Positions 48,511 through 60,822 are shown, numbered from the stretch's first letter. The stretch: DNA of 64,000 nucleotides from Hyperoplus lanceolatus (GCA_026929865.2 CM049414.1:4508501-4572500); one strand, 5' to 3'. The notes: generated from the letters alone by a model not told the origin. Program-made: numbers and translations.

Positions 48511-48582
48511 CTCCCCGTCGGGGAATCGAACCCCGGTCTTCCGCGTGACAGGCGGAGATACTGTCCACTATACTAACGAGGA
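48511..48582 (-). tRNA. tRNA-Asp(GTC), unit 1
   Basis: 72 nt: acceptor TCCTCGT/ACGGGGA, anticodon stem TCCGC-CTGTCAC-GCGGA, T arm CGGGG-TTCGATT-CCCCG, discriminator G. Relative to human tRNA-Asp the first anticodon-stem pair is U-A instead of C-G, a paired change. TTTT follows about 14 bases downstream. Confidence 0.96.
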
Positions 48583-49075
48583 ATGAGAACGACATATTCG
48601 GCCCGAAAATCGAAATGACATTTAGCATGCCTGGTCCCCTTTGCGCGGGCTTTTGGAAAGCTAAACGTGCAGCCAGCAAGACCAACCTTGGGTCAGTGGC
48701 TCACTCCAACCCACCAACATTTTACTGAGATGACAGTTGATCAGCATTTCACTACAACCCGCCAACATTTGACTGAAAAGGACATTTGGCATACCTGGCG
48801 ACCTTTTGACCTCTGTGCATTCCTCTGGGAGCCTCAACATGCAGGGGACCATCACTGCATGCTGTAGAGTTGTGGGGTCATCCGGCGTAGGGTTAGTAAG
48901 GGGTCTTCCTGGCGGTTGTTAGGCCGGACAGATTGAGTCTGAGTGGGGCAGAGTGATGGCCCAGGCCAGGGGGTGATCCTGGAAAAAACAGCTCCTCGTT
49001 CCTTTTCACACTGAATTCTGCGTTGCGTAAGCAGGTGGTTGGCCGCGCAGTTGTGCGTGGAGGAGCACCTTGCCA

Positions 49076-49148
49076 GTTTCCGTAGTGTAGTGGTTATCAC
49101 GTTCGCCTAACACGCGAAAGGTCCCCGGTTCGAGACCGGGCGGAAACA
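49076..49148 (+). tRNA. tRNA-Val(AAC), unit 2
   Basis: Perfect acceptor GTTTCCG/CGGAAAC, anticodon loop CTAACAC. No T4 within about 130 bases downstream; reference copy for the later units. Confidence 0.96.
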
Positions 49149-49580
49149 CTCTATTGCGTAAGTATTAAGGTCAAATTCTACTCAGCTCAATTGTCAGCCA
49201 GCTGCAGAGTGTGCGCCACTGCCTACACGATGCAACACAATTGCCTACAAATGGGAACAGACAAAGACTATCAAGTTTATTCAGACTTTTCACCGTAATG
49301 GAGCATACGTACTTGGACACAGTTGATGCTACTGTAACTCCTTTGAGCACCTCAGTGAATATGACGCAGTCGGTAGAAAAGGGATGGCCCAGGCCAGGGG
49401 GTGTTCCTGCAGGTGGTCAGGCCGGGCCTGGTGAGACTGAGTGGGGCAGTGTGTAGGCCCAGGTTAGGGGGTCACCCTGGAAACACAGGTCCTTAATCCT
49501 CTTCAATCTGGGTAATATAATTCTGCGTTGAGTAAGCAGGTGGCTGGCCGCGCGGATCTTCGTGGTAGCTAAATTTGACA

Positions 49581-49653
49581 GTTTCCGTAGTGTAGTGGTT
49601 ATCACGTTCGCCTCACACGCGAAAGGTCCCCGGTTCGAAACCGGGCGGAAACA
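49581..49653 (+). tRNA. tRNA-Val(CAC), unit 2
   Basis: Identical to the unit 1 copy; only CTCTTTGG follows, no T4. Confidence 0.96.
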
Positions 49654-49884
49654 CTCTTTGGCGTGAGTAAAGTTCAATTGTCAGACATTTGCAGAGTCTA
49701 CTGCACTGCCCACAGGCTATTACATTAAGCAGGAAAGCAGACAGGCAGGCAGACAGACTGGCACTCTCTGCACCAGTCAGACTTTTGACCAAAATTAGAC
49801 ATACGTACTTGGACACAGTTGAACCTACTTTATCTCTTTTGAGCGTCCCAGTGAATGTCACGCAGTTGTCAGAAAACTCACTCA

Positions 49885-49946
49885 CTCCCCGACTGGGAAT
49901 GGAACACCGGTCTTCCGCGTGATGCTGTCCACTATACTAACGAGGA
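49885..49946 (-). pseudogene. tRNA-Asp relic, unit 2
   Basis: Same 10-base deletion as at 48321. Confidence 0.9.
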
Positions 49947-50074
49947 CTGATTGGGCGAGTAAAGCGGCTCAAGGGATTTGACCGAAATTACATTTATTAC
50001 AACCCACCGCATAGCATACCTGGCGACCCCTCTTGACCTTTGGGCATATGCCCAGTTGGTAGAAAACTATGTTA

Positions 50075-50146
50075 CTCCCCGTCGGGGAATCGAACCCCGG
50101 TCTTCCGCGTGACAGGCGGAGATACTGTCCACTATACTAACGAGGA
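50075..50146 (-). tRNA. tRNA-Asp(GTC), unit 2
   Basis: Identical to 48511-48582. Confidence 0.96.
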
Positions 50147-50639
50147 ATGAGAACGACATATTCGGCCCGAAAATCGAAATGACATTTAGCATGCCTGGTC
50201 CCCTTTGCGCGGGCTTTTGGAAAGCTAAACGTGCAGCCAGCAAGACCAACCTTGGGTCAGTGGCTCACTCCAACCCACCAACATTTTACTGAGATGACAG
50301 TTGATCAGCATTTCACTACAACCCGCCAACATTTGACTGAAAAGGACATTTGGCATACCTGGCGACCTTTTGACCTCTGTGCATTCCTCTGGGAGCCTCA
50401 ACATGCAGGGGACCATCACTGCATGCTGTAGAGTTGTGGGGTCATCCGGCGTAGGGTTAGTAAGGGGTCTTCCTGGCGGTTGTTAGGCCGGACAGATTGA
50501 GTCTGAGTGGGGCAGAGTGATGGCCCAGGCCAGGGGGTGATCCTGGAAAAAACAGCTCCTCGTTCCTTTTCACACTGAATTCTGCGTTGCGTAAGCAGGT
50601 GGTTGGCCGCGCAGTTGTGCGTGGAGGAGCACCTTGCCA

Positions 50640-50712
50640 GTTTCCGTAGTGTAGTGGTTATCACGTTCGCCTAACACGCGAAAGGTCCCCGGTTCGAGAC
50701 CGGGCGGAAACA
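50640..50712 (+). tRNA. tRNA-Val(AAC), unit 3
   Basis: Identical to 49076-49148. Confidence 0.96.
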
Positions 50713-51144
50713 CTCTATTGCGTAAGTATTAAGGTCAAATTCTACTCAGCTCAATTGTCAGCCAGCTGCAGAGTGTGCGCCACTGCCTACACGATGCAAC
50801 ACAATTGCCTACAAATGGGAACAGACAAAGACTATCAAGTTTATTCAGACTTTTCACCGTAATGGAGCATACGTACTTGGACACAGTTGATGCTACTGTA
50901 ACTCCTTTGAGCACCTCAGTGAATATGACGCAGTCGGTAGAAAAGGGATGGCCCAGGCCAGGGGGTGTTCCTGCAGGTGGTCAGGCCGGGCCTGGTGAGA
51001 CTGAGTGGGGCAGTGTGTAGGCCCAGGTTAGGGGGTCACCCTGGAAACACAGGTCCTTAATCCTCTTCAATCTGGGTAATATAATTCTGCGTTGAGTAAG
51101 CAGGTGGCTGGCCGCGCGGATCTTCGTGGTAGCTAAATTTGACA

Positions 51145-51217
51145 GTTTCCGTAGTGTAGTGGTTATCACGTTCGCCTCACACGCGAAAGGTCCCCGGTTC
51201 GAAACCGGGCGGAAACA
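51145..51217 (+). tRNA. tRNA-Val(CAC), unit 3
   Basis: Identical to 48017-48089. Confidence 0.96.
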
Positions 51218-51448
51218 CTCTTTGGCGTGAGTAAAGTTCAATTGTCAGACATTTGCAGAGTCTACTGCACTGCCCACAGGCTATTACATTAAGCAGGAAA
51301 GCAGACAGGCAGGCAGACAGACTGGCACTCTCTGCACCAGTCAGACTTTTGACCAAAATTAGACATACGTACTTGGACACAGTTGAACCTACTTTATCTC
51401 TTTTGAGCGTCCCAGTGAATGTCACGCAGTTGTCAGAAAACTCACTCA

Positions 51449-51510
51449 CTCCCCGACTGGGAATGGAACACCGGTCTTCCGCGTGATGCTGTCCACTATA
51501 CTAACGAGGA
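51449..51510 (-). pseudogene. tRNA-Asp relic, unit 3
   Basis: Same deletion as at 48321. Confidence 0.9.
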
Positions 51511-51638
51511 CTGATTGGGCGAGTAAAGCGGCTCAAGGGATTTGACCGAAATTACATTTATTACAACCCACCGCATAGCATACCTGGCGACCCCTCTTGA
51601 CCTTTGGGCATATGCCCAGTTGGTAGAAAACTATGTTA

Positions 51639-51710
51639 CTCCCCGTCGGGGAATCGAACCCCGGTCTTCCGCGTGACAGGCGGAGATACTGTCCACTATA
51701 CTAACGAGGA
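51639..51710 (-). tRNA. tRNA-Asp(GTC), unit 3
   Basis: Identical to 48511-48582. Confidence 0.96.
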
Positions 51711-52203
51711 ATGAGAACGACATATTCGGCCCGAAAATCGAAATGACATTTAGCATGCCTGGTCCCCTTTGCGCGGGCTTTTGGAAAGCTAAACGTGCAG
51801 CCAGCAAGACCAACCTTGGGTCAGTGGCTCACTCCAACCCACCAACATTTTACTGAGATGACAGTTGATCAGCATTTCACTACAACCCGCCAACATTTGA
51901 CTGAAAAGGACATTTGGCATACCTGGCGACCTTTTGACCTCTGTGCATTCCTCTGGGAGCCTCAACATGCAGGGGACCATCACTGCATGCTGTAGAGTTG
52001 TGGGGTCATCCGGCGTAGGGTTAGTAAGGGGTCTTCCTGGCGGTTGTTAGGCCGGACAGATTGAGTCTGAGTGGGGCAGAGTGATGGCCCAGGCCAGGGG
52101 GTGATCCTGGAAAAAACAGCTCCTCGTTCCTTTTCACACTGAATTCTGCGTTGCGTAAGCAGGTGGTTGGCCGCGCAGTTGTGCGTGGAGGAGCACCTTG
52201 CCA

Positions 52204-52276
52204 GTTTCCGTAGTGTAGTGGTTATCACGTTCGCCTAACACGCGAAAGGTCCCCGGTTCGAGACCGGGCGGAAACA
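52204..52276 (+). tRNA. tRNA-Val(AAC), unit 4
   Basis: Identical to 49076-49148. Confidence 0.96.
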
Positions 52277-52708
52277 CTCTATTGCGTAAGTATTAAGGTC
52301 AAATTCTACTCAGCTCAATTGTCAGCCAGCTGCAGAGTGTGCGCCACTGCCTACACGATGCAACACAATTGCCTACAAATGGGAACAGACAAAGACTATC
52401 AAGTTTATTCAGACTTTTCACCGTAATGGAGCATACGTACTTGGACACAGTTGATGCTACTGTAACTCCTTTGAGCACCTCAGTGAATATGACGCAGTCG
52501 GTAGAAAAGGGATGGCCCAGGCCAGGGGGTGTTCCTGCAGGTGGTCAGGCCGGGCCTGGTGAGACTGAGTGGGGCAGTGTGTAGGCCCAGGTTAGGGGGT
52601 CACCCTGGAAACACAGGTCCTTAATCCTCTTCAATCTGGGTAATATAATTCTGCGTTGAGTAAGCAGGTGGCTGGCCGCGCGGATCTTCGTGGTAGCTAA
52701 ATTTGACA

Positions 52709-52781
52709 GTTTCCGTAGTGTAGTGGTTATCACGTTCGCCTCACACGCGAAAGGTCCCCGGTTCGAAACCGGGCGGAAACA
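52709..52781 (+). tRNA. tRNA-Val(CAC), unit 4
   Basis: Identical to 48017-48089. Confidence 0.96.
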
Positions 52782-53012
52782 CTCTTTGGCGTGAGTAAAG
52801 TTCAATTGTCAGACATTTGCAGAGTCTACTGCACTGCCCACAGGCTATTACATTAAGCAGGAAAGCAGACAGGCAGGCAGACAGACTGGCACTCTCTGCA
52901 CCAGTCAGACTTTTGACCAAAATTAGACATACGTACTTGGACACAGTTGAACCTACTTTATCTCTTTTGAGCGTCCCAGTGAATGTCACGCAGTTGTCAG
53001 AAAACTCACTCA

Positions 53013-53074
53013 CTCCCCGACTGGGAATGGAACACCGGTCTTCCGCGTGATGCTGTCCACTATACTAACGAGGA
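53013..53074 (-). pseudogene. tRNA-Asp relic, unit 4
   Basis: Same deletion as at 48321. Confidence 0.9.
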
Positions 53075-53202
53075 CTGATTGGGCGAGTAAAGCGGCTCAA
53101 GGGATTTGACCGAAATTACATTTATTACAACCCACCGCATAGCATACCTGGCGACCCCTCTTGACCTTTGGGCATATGCCCAGTTGGTAGAAAACTATGT
53201 TA

Positions 53203-53274
53203 CTCCCCGTCGGGGAATCGAACCCCGGTCTTCCGCGTGACAGGCGGAGATACTGTCCACTATACTAACGAGGA
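53203..53274 (-). tRNA. tRNA-Asp(GTC), unit 4
   Basis: Identical to 48511-48582. Confidence 0.96.
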
Positions 53275-53767
53275 ATGAGAACGACATATTCGGCCCGAAA
53301 ATCGAAATGACATTTAGCATGCCTGGTCCCCTTTGCGCGGGCTTTTGGAAAGCTAAACGTGCAGCCAGCAAGACCAACCTTGGGTCAGTGGCTCACTCCA
53401 ACCCACCAACATTTTACTGAGATGACAGTTGATCAGCATTTCACTACAACCCGCCAACATTTGACTGAAAAGGACATTTGGCATACCTGGCGACCTTTTG
53501 ACCTCTGTGCATTCCTCTGGGAGCCTCAACATGCAGGGGACCATCACTGCATGCTGTAGAGTTGTGGGGTCATCCGGCGTAGGGTTAGTAAGGGGTCTTC
53601 CTGGCGGTTGTTAGGCCGGACAGATTGAGTCTGAGTGGGGCAGAGTGATGGCCCAGGCCAGGGGGTGATCCTGGAAAAAACAGCTCCTCGTTCCTTTTCA
53701 CACTGAATTCTGCGTTGCGTAAGCAGGTGGTTGGCCGCGCAGTTGTGCGTGGAGGAGCACCTTGCCA

Positions 53768-53840
53768 GTTTCCGTAGTGTAGTGGTTATCACGTTCGCCT
53801 AACACGCGAAAGGTCCCCGGTTCGAGACCGGGCGGAAACA
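53768..53840 (+). tRNA. tRNA-Val(AAC), unit 5
   Basis: Identical to 49076-49148. Confidence 0.96.
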
Positions 53841-54272
53841 CTCTATTGCGTAAGTATTAAGGTCAAATTCTACTCAGCTCAATTGTCAGCCAGCTGCAGA
53901 GTGTGCGCCACTGCCTACACGATGCAACACAATTGCCTACAAATGGGAACAGACAAAGACTATCAAGTTTATTCAGACTTTTCACCGTAATGGAGCATAC
54001 GTACTTGGACACAGTTGATGCTACTGTAACTCCTTTGAGCACCTCAGTGAATATGACGCAGTCGGTAGAAAAGGGATGGCCCAGGCCAGGGGGTGTTCCT
54101 GCAGGTGGTCAGGCCGGGCCTGGTGAGACTGAGTGGGGCAGTGTGTAGGCCCAGGTTAGGGGGTCACCCTGGAAACACAGGTCCTTAATCCTCTTCAATC
54201 TGGGTAATATAATTCTGCGTTGAGTAAGCAGGTGGCTGGCCGCGCGGATCTTCGTGGTAGCTAAATTTGACA

Positions 54273-54345
54273 GTTTCCGTAGTGTAGTGGTTATCACGTT
54301 CGCCTCACACGCGAAAGGTCCCCGGTTCGAAACCGGGCGGAAACA
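54273..54345 (+). tRNA. tRNA-Val(CAC), unit 5
   Basis: Identical to 48017-48089. Confidence 0.96.
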
Positions 54346-54576
54346 CTCTTTGGCGTGAGTAAAGTTCAATTGTCAGACATTTGCAGAGTCTACTGCACTG
54401 CCCACAGGCTATTACATTAAGCAGGAAAGCAGACAGGCAGGCAGACAGACTGGCACTCTCTGCACCAGTCAGACTTTTGACCAAAATTAGACATACGTAC
54501 TTGGACACAGTTGAACCTACTTTATCTCTTTTGAGCGTCCCAGTGAATGTCACGCAGTTGTCAGAAAACTCACTCA

Positions 54577-54638
54577 CTCCCCGACTGGGAATGGAACACC
54601 GGTCTTCCGCGTGATGCTGTCCACTATACTAACGAGGA
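54577..54638 (-). pseudogene. tRNA-Asp relic, unit 5
   Basis: Same deletion as at 48321. Confidence 0.9.
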
Positions 54639-54766
54639 CTGATTGGGCGAGTAAAGCGGCTCAAGGGATTTGACCGAAATTACATTTATTACAACCCACC
54701 GCATAGCATACCTGGCGACCCCTCTTGACCTTTGGGCATATGCCCAGTTGGTAGAAAACTATGTTA

Positions 54767-54838
54767 CTCCCCGTCGGGGAATCGAACCCCGGTCTTCCGC
54801 GTGACAGGCGGAGATACTGTCCACTATACTAACGAGGA
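54767..54838 (-). tRNA. tRNA-Asp(GTC), unit 5
   Basis: Identical to 48511-48582. Confidence 0.96.
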
Positions 54839-55331
54839 ATGAGAACGACATATTCGGCCCGAAAATCGAAATGACATTTAGCATGCCTGGTCCCCTTTGC
54901 GCGGGCTTTTGGAAAGCTAAACGTGCAGCCAGCAAGACCAACCTTGGGTCAGTGGCTCACTCCAACCCACCAACATTTTACTGAGATGACAGTTGATCAG
55001 CATTTCACTACAACCCGCCAACATTTGACTGAAAAGGACATTTGGCATACCTGGCGACCTTTTGACCTCTGTGCATTCCTCTGGGAGCCTCAACATGCAG
55101 GGGACCATCACTGCATGCTGTAGAGTTGTGGGGTCATCCGGCGTAGGGTTAGTAAGGGGTCTTCCTGGCGGTTGTTAGGCCGGACAGATTGAGTCTGAGT
55201 GGGGCAGAGTGATGGCCCAGGCCAGGGGGTGATCCTGGAAAAAACAGCTCCTCGTTCCTTTTCACACTGAATTCTGCGTTGCGTAAGCAGGTGGTTGGCC
55301 GCGCAGTTGTGCGTGGAGGAGCACCTTGCCA

Positions 55332-55404
55332 GTTTCCGTAGTGTAGTGGTTATCACGTTCGCCTAACACGCGAAAGGTCCCCGGTTCGAGACCGGGCGGA
55401 AACA
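55332..55404 (+). tRNA. tRNA-Val(AAC), unit 6
   Basis: Identical to 49076-49148. Confidence 0.96.
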
Positions 55405-55836
55405 CTCTATTGCGTAAGTATTAAGGTCAAATTCTACTCAGCTCAATTGTCAGCCAGCTGCAGAGTGTGCGCCACTGCCTACACGATGCAACACAATTGC
55501 CTACAAATGGGAACAGACAAAGACTATCAAGTTTATTCAGACTTTTCACCGTAATGGAGCATACGTACTTGGACACAGTTGATGCTACTGTAACTCCTTT
55601 GAGCACCTCAGTGAATATGACGCAGTCGGTAGAAAAGGGATGGCCCAGGCCAGGGGGTGTTCCTGCAGGTGGTCAGGCCGGGCCTGGTGAGACTGAGTGG
55701 GGCAGTGTGTAGGCCCAGGTTAGGGGGTCACCCTGGAAACACAGGTCCTTAATCCTCTTCAATCTGGGTAATATAATTCTGCGTTGAGTAAGCAGGTGGC
55801 TGGCCGCGCGGATCTTCGTGGTAGCTAAATTTGACA

Positions 55837-55909
55837 GTTTCCGTAGTGTAGTGGTTATCACGTTCGCCTCACACGCGAAAGGTCCCCGGTTCGAAACCGG
55901 GCGGAAACA
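55837..55909 (+). tRNA. tRNA-Val(CAC), unit 6
   Basis: Identical to 48017-48089. Confidence 0.96.
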
Positions 55910-56140
55910 CTCTTTGGCGTGAGTAAAGTTCAATTGTCAGACATTTGCAGAGTCTACTGCACTGCCCACAGGCTATTACATTAAGCAGGAAAGCAGACAG
56001 GCAGGCAGACAGACTGGCACTCTCTGCACCAGTCAGACTTTTGACCAAAATTAGACATACGTACTTGGACACAGTTGAACCTACTTTATCTCTTTTGAGC
56101 GTCCCAGTGAATGTCACGCAGTTGTCAGAAAACTCACTCA

Positions 56141-56202
56141 CTCCCCGACTGGGAATGGAACACCGGTCTTCCGCGTGATGCTGTCCACTATACTAACGAG
56201 GA
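56141..56202 (-). pseudogene. tRNA-Asp relic, unit 6
   Basis: Same deletion as at 48321. Confidence 0.9.
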
Positions 56203-56330
56203 CTGATTGGGCGAGTAAAGCGGCTCAAGGGATTTGACCGAAATTACATTTATTACAACCCACCGCATAGCATACCTGGCGACCCCTCTTGACCTTTGGG
56301 CATATGCCCAGTTGGTAGAAAACTATGTTA

Positions 56331-56402
56331 CTCCCCGTCGGGGAATCGAACCCCGGTCTTCCGCGTGACAGGCGGAGATACTGTCCACTATACTAACGAG
56401 GA
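56331..56402 (-). tRNA. tRNA-Asp(GTC), unit 6
   Basis: Identical to 48511-48582. About 65 bases upstream of the gene this unit has one extra G (GCGCGGGGC). Confidence 0.96.
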
Positions 56403-56896
56403 ATGAGAACGACATATTCGGCCCGAAAATCGAAATGACATTTAGCATGCCTGGTCCCCTTTGCGCGGGGCTTTTGGAAAGCTAAACGTGCAGCCAGCAA
56501 GACCAACCTTGGGTCAGTGGCTCACTCCAACCCACCAACATTTTACTGAGATGACAGTTGATCAGCATTTCACTACAACCCGCCAACATTTGACTGAAAA
56601 GGACATTTGGCATACCTGGCGACCTTTTGACCTCTGTGCATTCCTCTGGGAGCCTCAACATGCAGGGGACCATCACTGCATGCTGTAGAGTTGTGGGGTC
56701 ATCCGGCGTAGGGTTAGTAAGGGGTCTTCCTGGCGGTTGTTAGGCCGGACAGATTGAGTCTGAGTGGGGCAGAGTGATGGCCCAGGCCAGGGGGTGATCC
56801 TGGAAAAAACAGCTCCTCGTTCCTTTTCACACTGAATTCTGCGTTGCGTAAGCAGGTGGTTGGCCGCGCAGTTGTGCGTGGAGGAGCACCTTGCCA

Positions 56897-56969
56897 GTTT
56901 CCGTAGTGTAGTGGTTATCACGTTCGCCTAACACGCGAAAGGTCCCCGGTTCGAGACCGGGCGGAAACA
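56897..56969 (+). tRNA. tRNA-Val(AAC), unit 7
   Basis: Identical to 49076-49148. Confidence 0.96.
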
Positions 56970-57401
56970 CTCTATTGCGTAAGTATTAAGGTCAAATTCT
57001 ACTCAGCTCAATTGTCAGCCAGCTGCAGAGTGTGCGCCACTGCCTACACGATGCAACACAATTGCCTACAAATGGGAACAGACAAAGACTATCAAGTTTA
57101 TTCAGACTTTTCACCGTAATGGAGCATACGTACTTGGACACAGTTGATGCTACTGTAACTCCTTTGAGCACCTCAGTGAATATGACGCAGTCGGTAGAAA
57201 AGGGATGGCCCAGGCCAGGGGGTGTTCCTGCAGGTGGTCAGGCCGGGCCTGGTGAGACTGAGTGGGGCAGTGTGTAGGCCCAGGTTAGGGGGTCACCCTG
57301 GAAACACAGGTCCTTAATCCTCTTCAATCTGGGTAATATAATTCTGCGTTGAGTAAGCAGGTGGCTGGCCGCGCGGATCTTCGTGGTAGCTAAATTTGAC
57401 A

Positions 57402-57474
57402 GTTTCCGTAGTGTAGTGGTTATCACGTTCGCCTCACACGCGAAAGGTCCCCGGTTCGAAACCGGGCGGAAACA
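57402..57474 (+). tRNA. tRNA-Val(CAC), unit 7
   Basis: Identical to 48017-48089. Confidence 0.96.
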
Positions 57475-57705
57475 CTCTTTGGCGTGAGTAAAGTTCAATT
57501 GTCAGACATTTGCAGAGTCTACTGCACTGCCCACAGGCTATTACATTAAGCAGGAAAGCAGACAGGCAGGCAGACAGACTGGCACTCTCTGCACCAGTCA
57601 GACTTTTGACCAAAATTAGACATACGTACTTGGACACAGTTGAACCTACTTTATCTCTTTTGAGCGTCCCAGTGAATGTCACGCAGTTGTCAGAAAACTC
57701 ACTCA

Positions 57706-57767
57706 CTCCCCGACTGGGAATGGAACACCGGTCTTCCGCGTGATGCTGTCCACTATACTAACGAGGA
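57706..57767 (-). pseudogene. tRNA-Asp relic, unit 7
   Basis: Same deletion as at 48321. Confidence 0.9.
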
Positions 57768-57895
57768 CTGATTGGGCGAGTAAAGCGGCTCAAGGGATTT
57801 GACCGAAATTACATTTATTACAACCCACCGCATAGCATACCTGGCGACCCCTCTTGACCTTTGGGCATATGCCCAGTTGGTAGAAAACTATGTTA

Positions 57896-57967
57896 CTCCC
57901 CGTCGGGGAATCGAACCCCGGTCTTCCGCGTGACAGGCGGAGATACTGTCCACTATACTAACGAGGA
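57896..57967 (-). tRNA. tRNA-Asp(GTC), unit 7
   Basis: Identical to 48511-48582. Confidence 0.96.
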
Positions 57968-58460
57968 ATGAGAACGACATATTCGGCCCGAAAATCGAAA
58001 TGACATTTAGCATGCCTGGTCCCCTTTGCGCGGGCTTTTGGAAAGCTAAACGTGCAGCCAGCAAGACCAACCTTGGGTCAGTGGCTCACTCCAACCCACC
58101 AACATTTTACTGAGATGACAGTTGATCAGCATTTCACTACAACCCGCCAACATTTGACTGAAAAGGACATTTGGCATACCTGGCGACCTTTTGACCTCTG
58201 TGCATTCCTCTGGGAGCCTCAACATGCAGGGGACCATCACTGCATGCTGTAGAGTTGTGGGGTCATCCGGCGTAGGGTTAGTAAGGGGTCTTCCTGGCGG
58301 TTGTTAGGCCGGACAGATTGAGTCTGAGTGGGGCAGAGTGATGGCCCAGGCCAGGGGGTGATCCTGGAAAAAACAGCTCCTCGTTCCTTTTCACACTGAA
58401 TTCTGCGTTGCGTAAGCAGGTGGTTGGCCGCGCAGTTGTGCGTGGAGGAGCACCTTGCCA

Positions 58461-58533
58461 GTTTCCGTAGTGTAGTGGTTATCACGTTCGCCTAACACGC
58501 GAAAGGTCCCCGGTTCGAGACCGGGCGGAAACA
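58461..58533 (+). tRNA. tRNA-Val(AAC), unit 8
   Basis: Identical to 49076-49148. Confidence 0.96.
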
Positions 58534-58965
58534 CTCTATTGCGTAAGTATTAAGGTCAAATTCTACTCAGCTCAATTGTCAGCCAGCTGCAGAGTGTGCG
58601 CCACTGCCTACACGATGCAACACAATTGCCTACAAATGGGAACAGACAAAGACTATCAAGTTTATTCAGACTTTTCACCGTAATGGAGCATACGTACTTG
58701 GACACAGTTGATGCTACTGTAACTCCTTTGAGCACCTCAGTGAATATGACGCAGTCGGTAGAAAAGGGATGGCCCAGGCCAGGGGGTGTTCCTGCAGGTG
58801 GTCAGGCCGGGCCTGGTGAGACTGAGTGGGGCAGTGTGTAGGCCCAGGTTAGGGGGTCACCCTGGAAACACAGGTCCTTAATCCTCTTCAATCTGGGTAA
58901 TATAATTCTGCGTTGAGTAAGCAGGTGGCTGGCCGCGCGGATCTTCGTGGTAGCTAAATTTGACA

Positions 58966-59038
58966 GTTTCCGTAGTGTAGTGGTTATCACGTTCGCCTCA
59001 CACGCGAAAGGTCCCCGGTTCGAAACCGGGCGGAAACA
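58966..59038 (+). tRNA. tRNA-Val(CAC), unit 8, with T4 terminator
   Basis: Gene identical to 48017-48089, but an extra T just downstream turns CTCTTTGG into CTCTTTTGG, so this copy alone has a canonical pol III terminator next to the gene. Confidence 0.96.
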
Positions 59039-59270
59039 CTCTTTTGGCGTGAGTAAAGTTCAATTGTCAGACATTTGCAGAGTCTACTGCACTGCCCACA
59101 GGCTATTACATTAAGCAGGAAAGCAGACAGGCAGGCAGACAGACTGGCACTCTCTGCACCAGTCAGACTTTTGACCAAAATTAGACATACGTACTTGGAC
59201 ACAGTTGAACCTACTTTATCTCTTTTGAGCGTCCCAGTGAATGTCACGCAGTTGTCAGAAAACTCACTCA

Positions 59271-59332
59271 CTCCCCGACTGGGAATGGAACACCGGTCTT
59301 CCGCGTGATGCTGTCCACTATACTAACGAGGA
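59271..59332 (-). pseudogene. tRNA-Asp relic, unit 8
   Basis: Same deletion as at 48321. Confidence 0.9.
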
Positions 59333-59460
59333 CTGATTGGGCGAGTAAAGCGGCTCAAGGGATTTGACCGAAATTACATTTATTACAACCCACCGCATAG
59401 CATACCTGGCGACCCCTCTTGACCTTTGGGCATATGCCCAGTTGGTAGAAAACTATGTTA

Positions 59461-59532
59461 CTCCCCGTCGGGGAATCGAACCCCGGTCTTCCGCGTGACA
59501 GGCGGAGATACTGTCCACTATACTAACGAGGA
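59461..59532 (-). tRNA. tRNA-Asp(GTC), unit 8
   Basis: Identical to 48511-48582. Confidence 0.96.
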
Positions 59533-60025
59533 ATGAGAACGACATATTCGGCCCGAAAATCGAAATGACATTTAGCATGCCTGGTCCCCTTTGCGCGGGC
59601 TTTTGGAAAGCTAAACGTGCAGCCAGCAAGACCAACCTTGGGTCAGTGGCTCACTCCAACCCACCAACATTTTACTGAGATGACAGTTGATCAGCATTTC
59701 ACTACAACCCGCCAACATTTGACTGAAAAGGACATTTGGCATACCTGGCGACCTTTTGACCTCTGTGCATTCCTCTGGGAGCCTCAACATGCAGGGGACC
59801 ATCACTGCATGCTGTAGAGTTGTGGGGTCATCCGGCGTAGGGTTAGTAAGGGGTCTTCCTGGCGGTTGTTAGGCCGGACAGATTGAGTCTGAGTGGGGCA
59901 GAGTGATGGCCCAGGCCAGGGGGTGATCCTGGAAAAAACAGCTCCTCGTTCCTTTTCACACTGAATTCTGCGTTGCGTAAGCAGGTGGTTGGCCGCGCAG
60001 TTGTGCGTGGAGGAGCACCTTGCCA

Positions 60026-60098
60026 GTTTCCGTAGTGTAGTGGTTATCACGTTCGCCTAACACGCGAAAGGTCCCCGGTTCGAGACCGGGCGGAAACA
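60026..60098 (+). tRNA. tRNA-Val(AAC), unit 9
   Basis: Identical to 49076-49148. Last AAC copy; the partial unit after it stops exactly before this gene. Confidence 0.96.
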
Positions 60099-60530
60099 CT
60101 CTATTGCGTAAGTATTAAGGTCAAATTCTACTCAGCTCAATTGTCAGCCAGCTGCAGAGTGTGCGCCACTGCCTACACGATGCAACACAATTGCCTACAA
60201 ATGGGAACAGACAAAGACTATCAAGTTTATTCAGACTTTTCACCGTAATGGAGCATACGTACTTGGACACAGTTGATGCTACTGTAACTCCTTTGAGCAC
60301 CTCAGTGAATATGACGCAGTCGGTAGAAAAGGGATGGCCCAGGCCAGGGGGTGTTCCTGCAGGTGGTCAGGCCGGGCCTGGTGAGACTGAGTGGGGCAGT
60401 GTGTAGGCCCAGGTTAGGGGGTCACCCTGGAAACACAGGTCCTTAATCCTCTTCAATCTGGGTAATATAATTCTGCGTTGAGTAAGCAGGTGGCTGGCCG
60501 CACGGATCTTCGTGGTAGCTAAATTTGACA

Positions 60531-60603
60531 GTTTCCGTAGTGTAGTGGTTATCACGTTCGCCTCACACGCGAAAGGTCCCCGGTTCGAAACCGGGCGGAA
60601 ACA
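60531..60603 (+). tRNA. tRNA-Val(CAC), unit 9
   Basis: Gene identical to 48017-48089 although its flanks carry several substitutions and a 12-base deletion. Confidence 0.96.
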
Positions 60604-60822
60604 CTCTTTGGCGTGAGTAAAGTTCAATTGTCAGACAACTGCAGAGTCTATTGCACTGCCCACAGGCTATTACATTAAGCAGGAAAGCAGACAGACTGGC
60701 ACTCTCTGCACCAGTCAGACTTTTGACCAAAATTAGACATACGTACTTGGACACAGTTGAACCTACTTTATCTCTTTTGAGCGTCCCAGTGAATGTCACG
60801 CAGTTGTCAGAAAACTCACTCA

